Source of the DNA: Acidithiobacillus marinus
GTDB taxonomy: Bacteria > Pseudomonadota > Gammaproteobacteria > Acidithiobacillales > Acidithiobacillaceae
Length of the DNA: 59,819 nucleotides
Assembly (NCBI RefSeq): GCF_002847505.1
Contig: NZ_MXAV01000027.1
Location: 1-59,819 of the forward strand
Reading direction: 5' to 3'
The notes below the pieces were generated by a model. The model was not told the origin of the DNA, searched no databases, and saw only the letters and a program-made list of their open reading frames with translations. The first letter of the stretch is position 1, and each line of letters begins with the position of its first letter. A program made the translations under genes and the position numbers. Shown here in pieces: positions 24,823 to 34,148 of this stretch.

Positions 24823-24835
24823 TATTAAGAATAAT
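24821..24835 (-). promoter_or_regulatory. AT palindrome over the Nramp-like start codon
   Basis: ATTATTCTTAATAAT is a perfect 6-3-6 inverted repeat whose end overlaps the ATG at 24822. Its AT-rich dyad form resembles Fur- or MntR-type operators and could block both transcription and initiation. Inferred only. Confidence 0.35.
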
Positions 24836-24884
24836 CCGTATTTACGTTTTGGTTTGCGAATGATTCCTGTTTAGTCAATTTTTG

Positions 24885-26171
24885 TCAAGCTGTTTTGCCC
24901 GTATCCGTCGGGAAAAGCAGCTGGACGCTGAGTCCGCCATCTACTGCGTTTTCAAAGCCCAGGCTGCCATGATGCAGGTCCATGATACGCTTGCAAATGC
25001 GCACGCCAATGCCGGCGCCATGGCCAGACTGGCGGGGCAGTATTCCGAGGTTCATGGCCAGCAGATGGGCGGGGGAAACGCCCGGACCGTAATCCCGTAG
25101 GCGTATTTCAATGTGCTGCGCTTGCGGCGTGACCTGGATCAGCATGCGGCCGCCGCCGTAACGGTGAGCATTGTCAAAAATATTGCGAAAAACTCTCTCC
25201 AGGGCCAGGGGGCGGCATTGTAAAAAACAGGGACTTCCGGCAGGAATATCTTCGCTGCAACTGATCTGGAGCGCATAACGCTCCCGGGCGATGGCCTGCA
25301 TTTCTTCCAGCCAGTCGCGGACAGCAATGGTCATGATTTTCTCCTGGTCGTTACTGCGCACGAGGGTCAGAAACTTGTCGATGGTTTCGTCCATTTCGTT
25401 TACATCGACACACATGGCTGATTTTTGCTCCAGAAAATCGACGTCCGGTAGATGCAGGGCCAAGAGCAGGCGGGAAAGTGGGGTCCGCAGTTCGTGAGAA
25501 ATGCCGGTGAGTAACAGGGTGCGTTCTTCATGGAGATGGTGCAGATCGTTGGCCATACTGGTGATGGCCCGGGTCAGATGTTGCACTTCCAGTGGTCCAC
25601 CAATGGGTTCCAGCGTATCAGGCGTGTCGCCCAAACCGATGCGTGGTGCTTCGGCGGCCAGTCGGGCGAGGGGGCGATTGATCTGGCGAACAATCAGCCA
25701 GGCCCCCAACAAGGTTACCAGGGCAATAACGCTTAGGCGCATGAACATGAACCCCTGTCCACCAAAATCCATGGGAGAGACAGGCATTCCCAGCCAGGGC
25801 TGGGACGGCCCGCCGCGTATCCACATCCAGGTGCTGTTACCCTCCTCGGCACCGACCCGGAGTCTGGCCCCGGGGGCCATCTGCTGCAGATAGCCCGCAC
25901 TTTTATGTAGAAAATACCGATCAGGGGCTTTTCCGGGCGCGGCACTGGCCGGTCGCCACTGTAGATTACCGGTGGGCGCATATTGGGCACCGCTGCTGAT
26001 GAGGGCGTGGTCGGTCTGCAGCAGAAACTCGGCAAAACGCTGGGCGGCAGGATTCAGAACGTACTGATGAAACAGGACGTAAACAGCTGCCTGGGTGCCC
26101 AGTAACAGTAGGCCGAGGAGCAGAAGCGTCCGCCCCAGGGTGCTGCGCGGCCAGAATCTGCGGATGTTCAG
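24885..26171 (-). CDS. Sensor histidine kinase with apparent CTG start
   Basis: Complete kinase of about 428 residues only if read from CTG at 26171, which overlaps the regulator stop as CTGA. No ATG, GTG or TTG lies in frame until 25880, which would delete the first helix (LLLLGLLLLGTQAAVYVLF) and most of the sensor. The rest has a second helix, HAMP-type linker, HisKA box GISHELRTPLSRLLL (His near 226), N box IFDNAHRYGG, G1 LRDYGPGVSP and G2 GAGIGVRICKRIMD. The CTG start is strange, and a point change from ATGA is possible. Partner is the regulator; the Nramp-like gene follows. Confidence 0.88.
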   Translation of the reverse strand: MNIRRFWPRSTLGRTLLLLGLLLLGTQAAVYVLFHQYVLNPAAQRFAEFLLQTDHALISSGAQYAPTGNLQWRPASAAPGKAPDRYFLHKSAGYLQQMAPGARLRVGAEEGNSTWMWIRGGPSQPWLGMPVSPMDFGGQGFMFMRLSVIALVTLLGAWLIVRQINRPLARLAAEAPRIGLGDTPDTLEPIGGPLEVQHLTRAITSMANDLHHLHEERTLLLTGISHELRTPLSRLLLALHLPDVDFLEQKSAMCVDVNEMDETIDKFLTLVRSNDQEKIMTIAVRDWLEEMQAIARERYALQISCSEDIPAGSPCFLQCRPLALERVFRNIFDNAHRYGGGRMLIQVTPQAQHIEIRLRDYGPGVSPAHLLAMNLGILPRQSGHGAGIGVRICKRIMDLHHGSLGFENAVDGGLSVQLLFPTDTGKTA

Positions 26172-26872
26172 GGCTCGGCCACGAACAGATAGCCATGTCC
26201 CCAGACCGTACGAATATAGCGGGGACGGCCTGGCCCTTTATCCAGCAGGCGTCGCAGTCGGGAAATCTGCATGTCGATGCTACGATCGTCAGCCTCCAGC
26301 TGCCGGCCCCGGGTCAGCCACATCAGCTTTTCCCGGGTGAGGGGCTGGCCTTCATGCTGGATCAGGGTGGCCAGCGTGGAAAATTCGGCACTGGTCAGCG
26401 GGATCAGCTTGTCCCCATGACGAATTTCCTGACGGCTCATGTCTACTTGAAAAGCGCCCTTCTGGAAGCTCGCCGTCGTTGTCCTTGGCGCAGGGCCGCG
26501 AACCCGCCGCAAAATCGCCTGGATGCGGGCAACCAGTTCGCGGGGATGAAAAGGTTTGGCCAGATAATCGTCGGCCCCCATTTCCAGACCCAGAATACGA
26601 TCGACTTCATCCCCGCGTGCAGTCAGCATGAGAATGGGAACGTCGTGCTGCTGGCGCAGGCGCCGGCAGATCTGTAAACCGTCCTCGTGGGGAAGGCCGA
26701 GGTCAAGAATGACCAGATCCACGGGGTTTTCTTCGAGAGCAGCTTCAATTTGGCGACCGTCACTCATGCCTTGCACTATGAATCCATAGCCTTTCAGGTG
26801 AGATTCCACCAGGCTGCGCAGGCGCAGGTCGTCGTCGATGATCAGAATACGGGATTTGTTTTTCATGATCAC
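26168..26872 (-). CDS. OmpR-family response regulator (second pair)
   Basis: 234 residues from GTG at 26872, which has GGAGG 7 bases upstream. Later ATGs (26866) have no spacing fit. Receiver domain: acidic triad after ILIIDDD, phosphoacceptor Asp in LVILDLGLPHED, Thr in LTARGD, Lys in LAKPFHP. The winged-helix output ends VWGHGYLFVAEP. Operon with the kinase and probably the Nramp-like transporter, so metal or redox control is plausible. Confidence 0.92.
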   Translation of the reverse strand: MIMKNKSRILIIDDDLRLRSLVESHLKGYGFIVQGMSDGRQIEAALEENPVDLVILDLGLPHEDGLQICRRLRQQHDVPILMLTARGDEVDRILGLEMGADDYLAKPFHPRELVARIQAILRRVRGPAPRTTTASFQKGAFQVDMSRQEIRHGDKLIPLTSAEFSTLATLIQHEGQPLTREKLMWLTRGRQLEADDRSIDMQISRLRRLLDKGPGRPRYIRTVWGHGYLFVAEP

Positions 26873-27107
26873 GATTATACCTCCACGCTGGACTTTGACA
26901 AAGTATAAATGTAACTCAATCGGTAATCCTGGAGTCAAGCTTCACTTAACAATTTTTTGAAAATATGAATATGTTCTGCAGCATTGAAACATTAAGGGTC
27001 GCGATGATATGCAAACTTTGATAACTGCCTACGTAACTTCTGTTTCTAGGCTGGCTGCTGCTATAGGAAGTAGTGAGAGGCTACGACAATCTACGGCAGC
27101 AAAAAAG

Positions 27108-27383
27108 TCATTGTTTATCGGGTGGGTTCAAAGAGGCCTTGATGATTTGTAAAAACTTCTGGCAGCGGTTGATCTCCGCATCCATAATAGTGATCTGGTC
27201 GTCGATTTCAGCACGCGTACGATGATCAATGGATTCCAGAACGTCCGTACATTGCTGCTCGACAATATCCAGCCGTGACTCCAACACATTGAGCACGTCC
27301 ATGAGCGTTGGACGTGTCTTGTCAGCAGCTCCCGTGCTTTGCCGAGGATGCTGTAAATTTTTGCTCAAAGATTTTCTTTTCAA
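27108..27383 (-). CDS. Coiled-coil protein B of paralogous pair after cydAB
   Basis: 91 residues, start TTG at 27383 overlapping the upstream stop (TTGA). After a basic lead the rest is helical (LMDVLNVLESRLDIVEQQCT) with heptad-like hydrophobics. It aligns along its length with the preceding gene (shared ESR, RA-I-DQ and E-I-R-C/Y-F-K positions), so the two arose by duplication. No known family. Position at the end of the cytochrome bd operon suggests an oxidase-related role. Confidence 0.6.
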   Translation of the reverse strand: MKRKSLSKNLQHPRQSTGAADKTRPTLMDVLNVLESRLDIVEQQCTDVLESIDHRTRAEIDDQITIMDAEINRCQKFLQIIKASLNPPDKQ

Positions 27384-27631
27384 GATAAATGGACCAGACC
27401 CATATCCTGTCTGCGGGATACCAGGTTTTTGACGGAAGAGAAATAGTTTTTATAACGCATGATTTCGACGGATAGTTCAAAGCATTGATCGGAAATATCC
27501 GCTCTGTTTTCCGAGGGAATGGTTCTACGCACTTCATTCAATCGTTCGGCAAGTTGCTCATAACGGGATTCGATGTTCTCAATAATATCTATGGCGGTCA
27601 TTAAAGATTGTTTATCATCATTGACGGACAT
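27380..27631 (-). CDS. Coiled-coil protein A of paralogous pair after cydAB
   Basis: 83 residues, all-helical (AIDIIENIESRYEQLAERLN, then RADISDQCFELSVEIMRYK). GAGG lies upstream of the ATG. Same length and pattern as the downstream gene, with which it overlaps. It lies 66 bases after cydB, so co-transcription is likely. Soluble, no membrane segment. I do not recognise the family. Confidence 0.65.
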   Translation of the reverse strand: MSVNDDKQSLMTAIDIIENIESRYEQLAERLNEVRRTIPSENRADISDQCFELSVEIMRYKNYFSSVKNLVSRRQDMGLVHLS

Positions 27632-27697
27632 TTTTTCACCTCACTCAATCAACAGGAGGCGATGTCCCTTTGGGAACATCGCCGCTGCACGCATTGA

Positions 27698-28801
27698 TTA
27701 ATGCGCTCCGTAAGCCATTTTTTTGCTGAAGCGACCACGGAATACCCAGATCTGATACCAGTTGTACATGATCATGATGGGGAAGAAGCCCGTCATGAAC
27801 AGGGTAAACACGGCAATGGAATCTGCCGGGTTGGCCGCCTGCGCAATGGTCCAGGTATTGGGTACGATATAGGGGAAAATGGTCGCCCACATGGCCGTCC
27901 AGAGCAGGGCTACGACGCCGATACCCCACATCATGGCACTGAAGTCCCTGCGCGCTGCGTGATTAGTGGACGATTTGAAGGCAAAAAAGAGCACAATCAC
28001 AAACCAGATCAACCATACCCACCAATCAGAGCCGGTCCATTTGTCAGATGCCCAAGGGAAAATGGCATAGGACCAGATGAGCGTGATCACGATAGCCGCG
28101 AGGGCCAGCAAAGAGACGACATTGGTCCAGGAGCGTGCGCGTTCATGAATGGGATCCCCGGGAATGAAGCGTGCGCATAAATACAAGCCACCGGCGAGGC
28201 TGGCAGCAATGACAGCGCCTACTCCTGTCCAGATAGAAAAAGGAGTGAGAAAGGCAAAAACTCCCCCAGAAAAATGCATGATCGGTGTGGTGTAATCGTG
28301 GACGTTGATTCCGTGTGCTGCCAGCGCAGACTGCATGGCGAGCCCCGATTTCATGGGGAACCCCTGCAAAACGGCACCCAGGGCAACACCGGCAAAAAAA
28401 GTGGGAAACAAACTCCCTACGGCAAAAGCCCAGCCCCAAAAACTTTTGCTTTTTTTGGCATGGACATGAAATTCAAAGGCTACAGCCCGGGAAATGATGC
28501 CCCAAAGTGCAAATGCCAAAGGAATCATCAGGTAATTGAAAGCCGAACCATACACTAGCGGGAAAGCGCCGAAGAGTACGCCGCCAGCCACCACTAGCCA
28601 GCTCTCGTTGCCATCCCACATGCCGGCCATGGAAGCCATGATGGCACCCCGTTCTTCTTCGTCGCGGGAAAACAAAGCGAAAATGCCAGCGCCCAGATCT
28701 GTACCATCGGTGGCTATATAAAGAAAAAAAGCAAGAGAAAGCAGCAGCCACCACCAGGTCGATAAGGTGCCGGTGATGCGTCCTATTGAGAGAAGATCCA
28801 T
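27698..28801 (-). CDS. cydB: Cytochrome bd-type quinol oxidase subunit II
   Basis: 367-residue membrane subunit with about 8-9 helices. ATDGTDLGAG near residue 30 and WDGNESWLVVAGGVLFGAFP are conserved CydB features. It pairs with CydA to oxidise quinol and reduce oxygen to water. It starts 72 bases after cydA. No cydX-like gene is seen; the coiled-coil genes occupy that position. Confidence 0.96.
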   Translation of the reverse strand: MDLLSIGRITGTLSTWWWLLLSLAFFLYIATDGTDLGAGIFALFSRDEEERGAIMASMAGMWDGNESWLVVAGGVLFGAFPLVYGSAFNYLMIPLAFALWGIISRAVAFEFHVHAKKSKSFWGWAFAVGSLFPTFFAGVALGAVLQGFPMKSGLAMQSALAAHGINVHDYTTPIMHFSGGVFAFLTPFSIWTGVGAVIAASLAGGLYLCARFIPGDPIHERARSWTNVVSLLALAAIVITLIWSYAIFPWASDKWTGSDWWVWLIWFVIVLFFAFKSSTNHAARRDFSAMMWGIGVVALLWTAMWATIFPYIVPNTWTIAQAANPADSIAVFTLFMTGFFPIMIMYNWYQIWVFRGRFSKKMAYGAH

Positions 28802-28873
28802 AAAATATCTCCAGTAGCTGTGGGTGGGGAGTCGCGCACCCCACCATGATTATTAAAGACGGTTAAAGCCTGA

Positions 28874-30340
28874 TCAGCGATCGGAACGCAACATGGGTTT
28901 GCTGGCGAAAGTAGGAGTGACATGACCGCCACCTGCTTTAATGTCGGCGTCATCCGTATGATCATGCTCAAACAGCGTACTGGAGTCGGGAATTCCGTCG
29001 ACTCCCTTCTTGATGACCCGGGTGAAGAAATACCAGGAACCTGCCCAGACGGTCAGTTCGAAAATGATATAACCGATCCACCAGAAGATTTCTGCAGCAA
29101 CAGGCATATGGCTGGCCCCTTGATAGGTCCGCATCAAGCCATTGACGACCCAGGGCTGACGTCCCACTTCACGGGTCCACCAACCGCACCAGATGGCGAG
29201 ATAAGGCAGGAAAGCAGAAAACACCAGAGCACGGAGAAACCAAGGACGCTTCCGCAGTTCGCTGGCATTGAGCTTCCCACGCAGACGTAGCCAGTTACCC
29301 CAGATAGCGATAAAAAAGAGGAAAAAACCAATAGCGACCATCACCCGGAAAGAATAGAAAGGCACCCAGACATCAGGACGATCATTGGCCGGGAAACTAT
29401 CCATTCCTGGCACCTTGCCATTGAGGGTATGGGTTTCCAGTATACTCAGTACATAGGGGATGGTAATGGCGAACACATTACCGTCATTCTTGGCATTGGG
29501 AATAGCGATGAGATGCCAGCCGGTATTGACCTTTCCGTCAGGCAGGTAAGTGTGATAATGCCCTTCCATCGCCGCCAGCGAGGTGGGTTGAGTCTGCGCC
29601 ACTACCCGACCGATGCTGTCACCAATGTAAATTTGAACGGGCGTGACAATAATCAAAGCCAATAGCGTGGGCTTGAGAAGCTTGGTAAATAAATCCGCAT
29701 TGCGATTTTTCAGGATGAAAAAACCGCTGAGTCCTACGAGTGCAAACAGTGCCAGCTCGACACAGGCGACCCACATGTGCGGGAAACCCCACTGGAAATT
29801 GTTGTTGAAAATGGCATGCCACCAGTTTTTGACCTGGAACAATCCATCTTTAAGGAAAATCCCGTCAGGCGTTTGCATCCAGGAGTTGGCGACCAGAATC
29901 CACATGGCTGAAAGGCTGGAGGCGAGAGCCACATTAAAAGTAGCAAACAGATGCATGCCTTTACCGATTTTACCCCAGCCGAAGACCATCAGCCCGATGA
30001 AGCCGGCTTCGTACATGAAAGCGGTAATGGTTTCAAAACCGAGGATGTTGCCAAAGAAAGGGCCCACGGCCTGAGAGAAAGGGCCATAGAGAATACCGAA
30101 GGCCATTTCCATGGTGACGCCGGTGGCTACCCCGGCACCAAAGTTGATAAGAAATATTTTTTCAACAAAACGGTTGATTTTGTACCAGCGTTCATCACCG
30201 GTGCGCAACCAGACAACTTCCATAATGAACAGCAACCAGGACATGCCGATCGTCATAGGTGTCCAGAGAATGTGCATGGAAGTGATCCAGGCAAAATCCA
30301 GTCGACTTAAGAGGATCGGCAGAGAGTTTTCAATAACCAT
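28874..30340 (-). CDS. cydA: Cytochrome bd-type quinol oxidase subunit I
   Basis: 488 residues from ATG at 30340, which has GGAAG-type Shine-Dalgarno. The N-terminal SRLDFAWITSMHILW holds the axial His of the b595/d pair, and GRQPWVVNGLMRT the quinol-site motif GRQPW. The Q loop is short, as in the cyanide-insensitive (CIO) branch. The C-terminus has a His-rich tail (HDHTDDADIKAGGGHV). An earlier in-frame start would add about 43 unrelated residues and is rejected. First gene of the leftward oxidase operon. Confidence 0.96.
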   Translation of the reverse strand: MVIENSLPILLSRLDFAWITSMHILWTPMTIGMSWLLFIMEVVWLRTGDERWYKINRFVEKIFLINFGAGVATGVTMEMAFGILYGPFSQAVGPFFGNILGFETITAFMYEAGFIGLMVFGWGKIGKGMHLFATFNVALASSLSAMWILVANSWMQTPDGIFLKDGLFQVKNWWHAIFNNNFQWGFPHMWVACVELALFALVGLSGFFILKNRNADLFTKLLKPTLLALIIVTPVQIYIGDSIGRVVAQTQPTSLAAMEGHYHTYLPDGKVNTGWHLIAIPNAKNDGNVFAITIPYVLSILETHTLNGKVPGMDSFPANDRPDVWVPFYSFRVMVAIGFFLFFIAIWGNWLRLRGKLNASELRKRPWFLRALVFSAFLPYLAIWCGWWTREVGRQPWVVNGLMRTYQGASHMPVAAEIFWWIGYIIFELTVWAGSWYFFTRVIKKGVDGIPDSSTLFEHDHTDDADIKAGGGHVTPTFASKPMLRSDR

Positions 30341-30695
30341 AACTTCCACCCCTATATAAATTTTGTGAATGAGAAAGTTTTTGCTGCACCATAAACCTGC
30401 AAAGTATATGCCAACATTACAATATTCTGTAAATATATGATTTGTGGTGAAGCGGGCGTGCAAGAACATTGTTTTTGGTGGATATGCACCAGCTGAAGCT
30501 GGTTTAAATCAACCAATGGGGAAAATAAATAAAAACAAAAAACTATTATTATTTTTTTATACAATGCATTAAGTTTATCATGAGTTACTGATATTGGCTG
30601 GCTATGGCACCCTCAGCCGGATTGCGGATGAACGAGATGGTGCATGTGCTATATTGTGTTTTTTGAGTGACACAGACTGTGGATGCGCTTGCGAG
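30341..30695. promoter_or_regulatory. AT-rich cydA/DUF455 divergent control region
   Basis: No gene. Very AT-rich between 30341 and 30590. It contains a perfect inverted repeat ACCAGC-TGAA-GCTGGT at 30488-30503, a possible operator or RNA hairpin. No clear FNR-type site was found. Weak in-frame TTG starts for the DUF455 gene exist at 30594 and 30663. Confidence 0.4.
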
Positions 30696-31556
30696 ATGAA
30701 TATCAGTGTTGAACAGCAGCATGGAGGCTTTGCTGCAGAGGCCTTGAGTGCCCTGCTGGCCCGGCAGCCCACAGAAAAAGTGGTGCAGGTGCGGGCGTTA
30801 CGCTGTACTGATGCTGTCAGAATCTCCCTGCTACCCTGTCCCGGAATTCCCGGGCGTCCGGATCGTCCCGAGCTGGTGGCCCCTAAAAAGTTGCCCCGGC
30901 GCCGGGCCTTGAGTACTCCAGCGGGGCGTTTCGCCCTGCTCCACGCTTTGGCGCATATTGAATTCAATGCCATCAATCTGGCGCTGGACGCCATTTGCCG
31001 TTTTGTCGATTTACCCGTGGATTACTACCGGGACTGGTTGCAGGTGGCCCAGGAAGAGGCCGAACATTTTGTCCTGTTGCGCGAGTTGCTCCAGGCGCTG
31101 GGTGGTGATTATGGCGATCTGCCCGCCCATGACGGGCTTTGGGAAATGGCCATGGAGACAGCGACGGATCCACTGGAACGTATGGCCCTGGTCCCGCGCG
31201 TCCTCGAAGCACGCGGTCTGGATGTGACCCCTGCTATCCGCGAAAGGCTCAGAGAGGCTGGTGATCTGGTTGCAGTGGCCGTGCTGGAACGCATCGAAAG
31301 GGATGAACGCGGGCATGTGGCCATCGGTACGCACTGGTTTCACTATTTGTGTGCGCAGCGCGGGCTGGATGCCGATCACACTTTCCGGAAGCTGCTTGAG
31401 GAGCGCTATCGGGGTCGCATTCAGGGACCTCTGGCCCTGGACGCCCGTCGTGCAGGCGGTTTTTCCGAAACGGAGTTGCGATGGTTACAAGCATGTATTG
31501 ACCAGAACCCAGCACCGCCAGGAAATCAACATGTGGAGAAAACCCGGCATGTCTGA
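30696..31556 (+). CDS. DUF455 ferritin-like protein
   Basis: 286 residues from the ATG at 30696. The family is a four-helix ferritin-like fold with probable di-metal site: [31 protein letters not shown] and [12 protein letters not shown] supply the Glu and ExxH residues. The role is unknown in bacteria; it often neighbours tsaD-type genes. The end overlaps tsaD by 8 bases. The start is uncertain because the Shine-Dalgarno is weak. Confidence 0.8.
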   Translation: MNISVEQQHGGFAAEALSALLARQPTEKVVQVRALRCTDAVRISLLPCPGIPGRPDRPELVAPKKLPRRRALSTPAGRFALLHALAHIEFNAINLALDAICRFVDLPVDYYRDWLQVAQEEAEHFVLLRELLQALGGDYGDLPAHDGLWEMAMETATDPLERMALVPRVLEARGLDVTPAIRERLREAGDLVAVAVLERIERDERGHVAIGTHWFHYLCAQRGLDADHTFRKLLEERYRGRIQGPLALDARRAGGFSETELRWLQACIDQNPAPPGNQHVEKTRHV

Positions 31557-32568
31557 AGCACAAATCACGCGTGTTCTGGGTATTGAAAGTTCCTGTGATG
31601 AAACCGGACTGGCGCTTTATGACATCCAAAAAGGCCTGCTGGGTGAAGTGCTGTTCAGTCAGATTGCTCTGCACGCCCCCTACGGCGGAGTAGTGCCCGA
31701 ACTGGCTTCCCGGGATCATGTGCGGCGCTTGCCCCTGCTGCTGGAAGAATTGATGGCACAAAGCGGCGGGCAGCGTCCCGATGCGGTGGCGGTCACCGCC
31801 GGACCCGGTTTGATCGGCGCTTTGCTGGTGGGGGTCAATTTTGCCCGGGCACTGGCTTACGCCTGGGATATTCCGGTGATTCCCGTGCATCATCTCGAAG
31901 GCCATCTGCTGGCGCCGCTGCTCAATGGTGTAGCGCCCTTTCCGGCCGTGGCCTTACTGGTCTCCGGAGGGCATACCATGCTCATCGAGGTGCGGGGGCT
32001 GGGGGACTATGTTTTGCTGGGCGAAACCCTGGATGATGCCGCCGGAGAAGCCTTCGACAAGGCTGCGAAAATGCTGGGACTCGGTTATCCCGGCGGGCCA
32101 GCCCTGGCGGCCCTGGCAGAGGGCGGTGATCCCGAGGCTTTTCGTTTGCCCCGCCCATTGCTGGACCGACCCGGCATGGACTTCAGTTTTAGCGGTCTGA
32201 AAACGGCTTTTCGTCTGGTTTCCTTGAAAGTGCCGGAAGAGGATTCAGTGCAGAGAAGCCATCTGGCCGCCAGTTTTCAGCAGGCAGTAGTCGACACCCT
32301 GTTCCGGAAATGCCAGCGAGCCTTGCAGGCAACCGGTCTCAAGCGCTTGATCGTAGCCGGTGGGGTGGGCGCCAACCGGGCCTTGCGTGACGCGCTGCAA
32401 AGCCTGACTGCCGATGGTGTCGAGTTATGCATCGCGGATCTGGCGCACTGTACAGATAATGCGGCCATGATTGCCCTGGCTGGAGCCCTGCACCCGGAAA
32501 TGGCCCAGCCGGCCAGCGCTGAATTTCCGGTGCGGGCGCGTTGGTCTCTGGTAAAGGAGGAAACGTGA
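31549..32568 (+). CDS. tsaD: tRNA N6-threonylcarbamoyladenosine synthase subunit
   Basis: Transfers the threonylcarbamoyl group to A37 of ANN-decoding tRNAs with TsaB and TsaE. 339 residues (E. coli 337). [18 protein letters not shown] opens the ASKHA ATPase fold; [12 protein letters not shown] gives the metal-binding histidines; [11 protein letters not shown] and [12 protein letters not shown] are conserved. The ATG at 31549 gives the best family fit; 31531 is possible. Overlaps the DUF455 gene and is followed by a coupled TPR gene. Confidence 0.96.
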   Translation: MSEAQITRVLGIESSCDETGLALYDIQKGLLGEVLFSQIALHAPYGGVVPELASRDHVRRLPLLLEELMAQSGGQRPDAVAVTAGPGLIGALLVGVNFARALAYAWDIPVIPVHHLEGHLLAPLLNGVAPFPAVALLVSGGHTMLIEVRGLGDYVLLGETLDDAAGEAFDKAAKMLGLGYPGGPALAALAEGGDPEAFRLPRPLLDRPGMDFSFSGLKTAFRLVSLKVPEEDSVQRSHLAASFQQAVVDTLFRKCQRALQATGLKRLIVAGGVGANRALRDALQSLTADGVELCIADLAHCTDNAAMIALAGALHPEMAQPASAEFPVRARWSLVKEET

Positions 32569-33095
32569 ACCACGAACCTTTCTCTTTGGACACCGCCATC
32601 GAAGAACGGGCGGTAGTGGATGCGGATTTCCAGACGGGTCTGGACTGGCAGCAGACCGGCCATCCGGAAGAAGCCGCCGAAGCCTTCAAGCGCGCTCTGG
32701 ATGCCGACCCTGACTCGGCCTTGATCTGGACCTTTTACGCCTGGGCGCTGGCCGCCTCGGGAGATAGTCACGGAGCGATTGCGGCTTGTCGCCGTGCCAT
32801 CGCCTGTGATGCCGAATGGGGCCAGGCCTGGAATGACCTTGGTGAATATCTCATGGATACCGGGCGGGAGAGCGAAGCTCTGTTTGTGATCCGCCGGGCG
32901 CTCAAATCCCGGCATTTTGATGCCCCGCACCTGGCCCAGATGAATCTGGCCCGTTATTACCTGCATCAGGGCAGCATGCGCCGGGCTCTCGCCGCCGCCC
33001 GGCAAGCCGAGTTACTCGCTCCCGGTTTTCGGCCTGCCGAAAAGCTGGCCCGCTGGATAGACGAGCGCATGCGGGAATGGAATATCCACGATTAA
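32565..33095 (+). CDS. TPR-repeat protein
   Basis: 176 residues, start GTG at 32565 with AGGAGG 4 bases upstream, overlapping the tsaD stop (GTGA). At least three tetratricopeptide repeats are visible ([60 protein letters not shown]), a helical scaffold for protein contact. No signal peptide. Partner unknown. Confidence 0.8.
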   Translation: MNHEPFSLDTAIEERAVVDADFQTGLDWQQTGHPEEAAEAFKRALDADPDSALIWTFYAWALAASGDSHGAIAACRRAIACDAEWGQAWNDLGEYLMDTGRESEALFVIRRALKSRHFDAPHLAQMNLARYYLHQGSMRRALAAARQAELLAPGFRPAEKLARWIDERMREWNIHD

Positions 33096-33114
33096 GGCCG
33101 CAGTGATTAGTGGC

Positions 33115-33711
33115 TCAGTTTTTCTTGAAGGGGGTTTCGCGACCATCCAGCAGACGCTGGATATTGCTGCGATGCCGCCAGAGAATCAGCAGTACCAGCA
33201 AGACCACGAGGGCGCGCAAGCTGCTCTGGTCCGACAGGGCAAAGGCAATGGGTACAGCGCTGCTGGCGGCGAGGAGTGCGGCCAGAGAGGATACCCGGGT
33301 TATGGCAAAAATCAGGATCCACACCCCCAGTACGGCGAGTCCCATGAACGGCAGCAGCGCCAACAGGATTCCCAGCGCCGTAGCTACACCCTTGCCGCCG
33401 CGAAAGCCAAAATAAACGGGATAAAGGTGGCCCAGAAAAGTGGCCAGGGCGACAGCGGCGAGTATCCAGTCATCCACTCCCAGGCTGCGGGTGATGACTA
33501 TGGGGATGACGCCCTTGATCAGATCACCAAAAAGCGTCAAGGCCGCCGCCTTTTTTCCGCCCATTCGCAAAATGTTGGTCGCGCCCGGATTTCCTGAACC
33601 GGATTGGCGTGGGTCACCCAGACCCATGGCCCGCCCCACCAGGATGGCGGTGGCTATGGAGCCGATCAGGTAGGCACCCAATATGCAAATAATATCGAGA
33701 ATGACAGACAT
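33115..33711 (-). CDS. plsY: Acyl-phosphate glycerol-3-phosphate acyltransferase
   Basis: 198-residue inner-membrane enzyme making lysophosphatidic acid from acyl-phosphate. Motifs: SGNPGATNILR, GDLIKGVIPI and FRGGKGVATALG, spread over about five helices. Convergent with the TPR gene and divergent from folB, a common proteobacterial arrangement. Confidence 0.96.
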   Translation of the reverse strand: MSVILDIICILGAYLIGSIATAILVGRAMGLGDPRQSGSGNPGATNILRMGGKKAAALTLFGDLIKGVIPIVITRSLGVDDWILAAVALATFLGHLYPVYFGFRGGKGVATALGILLALLPFMGLAVLGVWILIFAITRVSSLAALLAASSAVPIAFALSDQSSLRALVVLLVLLILWRHRSNIQRLLDGRETPFKKN

Positions 33712-33783
33712 GCAGTGCGTTGGCCGGGAAAAGCGTTATTATAGGACGAGACGCGACGCCTTGTCGCACTTTTCGGGATAATT

Positions 33784-34140
33784 ATGGATATTCTTTTTGT
33801 GCGGGAACTGAAAGTCGATACCCGCATCGGGATTTATGACTGGGAACGTCAGGTTAAGCAAACCGTATTGATTGATCTGGAAATTGCGGCCGATGCCCAG
33901 AGCGCTGCGCAAAGTGACAAGGTGGAATACACCATCAATTATCAGACAGTTTGCCAGCGTCTGGTCAGTCACATCAGCGCCTCTGAGGTGGAGCTGGTGG
34001 AAACCCTCGCCGAGCAGATTGCCGACATCATTCGCGGTGAATTTGCAGCCCGTTGGGTACAGGTGACGGTCCACAAACCCGCAGCAGTCAGAGGAACCCG
34101 GGACGTGGGTGTTCGTATTGAAAGGGGTTCGACCAGCTAA
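33784..34140 (+). CDS. folB: Dihydroneopterin aldolase
   Basis: 118 residues; converts dihydroneopterin to hydroxymethyl-dihydropterin in folate synthesis. ELKVDTRIGIYDWERQVKQ matches the substrate-binding strand, with ETLAEQIADII and VHKPAAV later in the tunnelling fold. The ATG is 72 bases from divergent plsY. Together with the pteridine reductase at 35863, the region has a pterin theme. Confidence 0.95.
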   Translation: MDILFVRELKVDTRIGIYDWERQVKQTVLIDLEIAADAQSAAQSDKVEYTINYQTVCQRLVSHISASEVELVETLAEQIADIIRGEFAARWVQVTVHKPAAVRGTRDVGVRIERGSTS

Positions 34141-34148
34141 ACCTGATA

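Noticed and set aside
24823-24884. Manganese riboswitch before the Nramp-like gene
   Set aside because: The leader is only about 60 bases and has no yybP-ykoY-type paired core.
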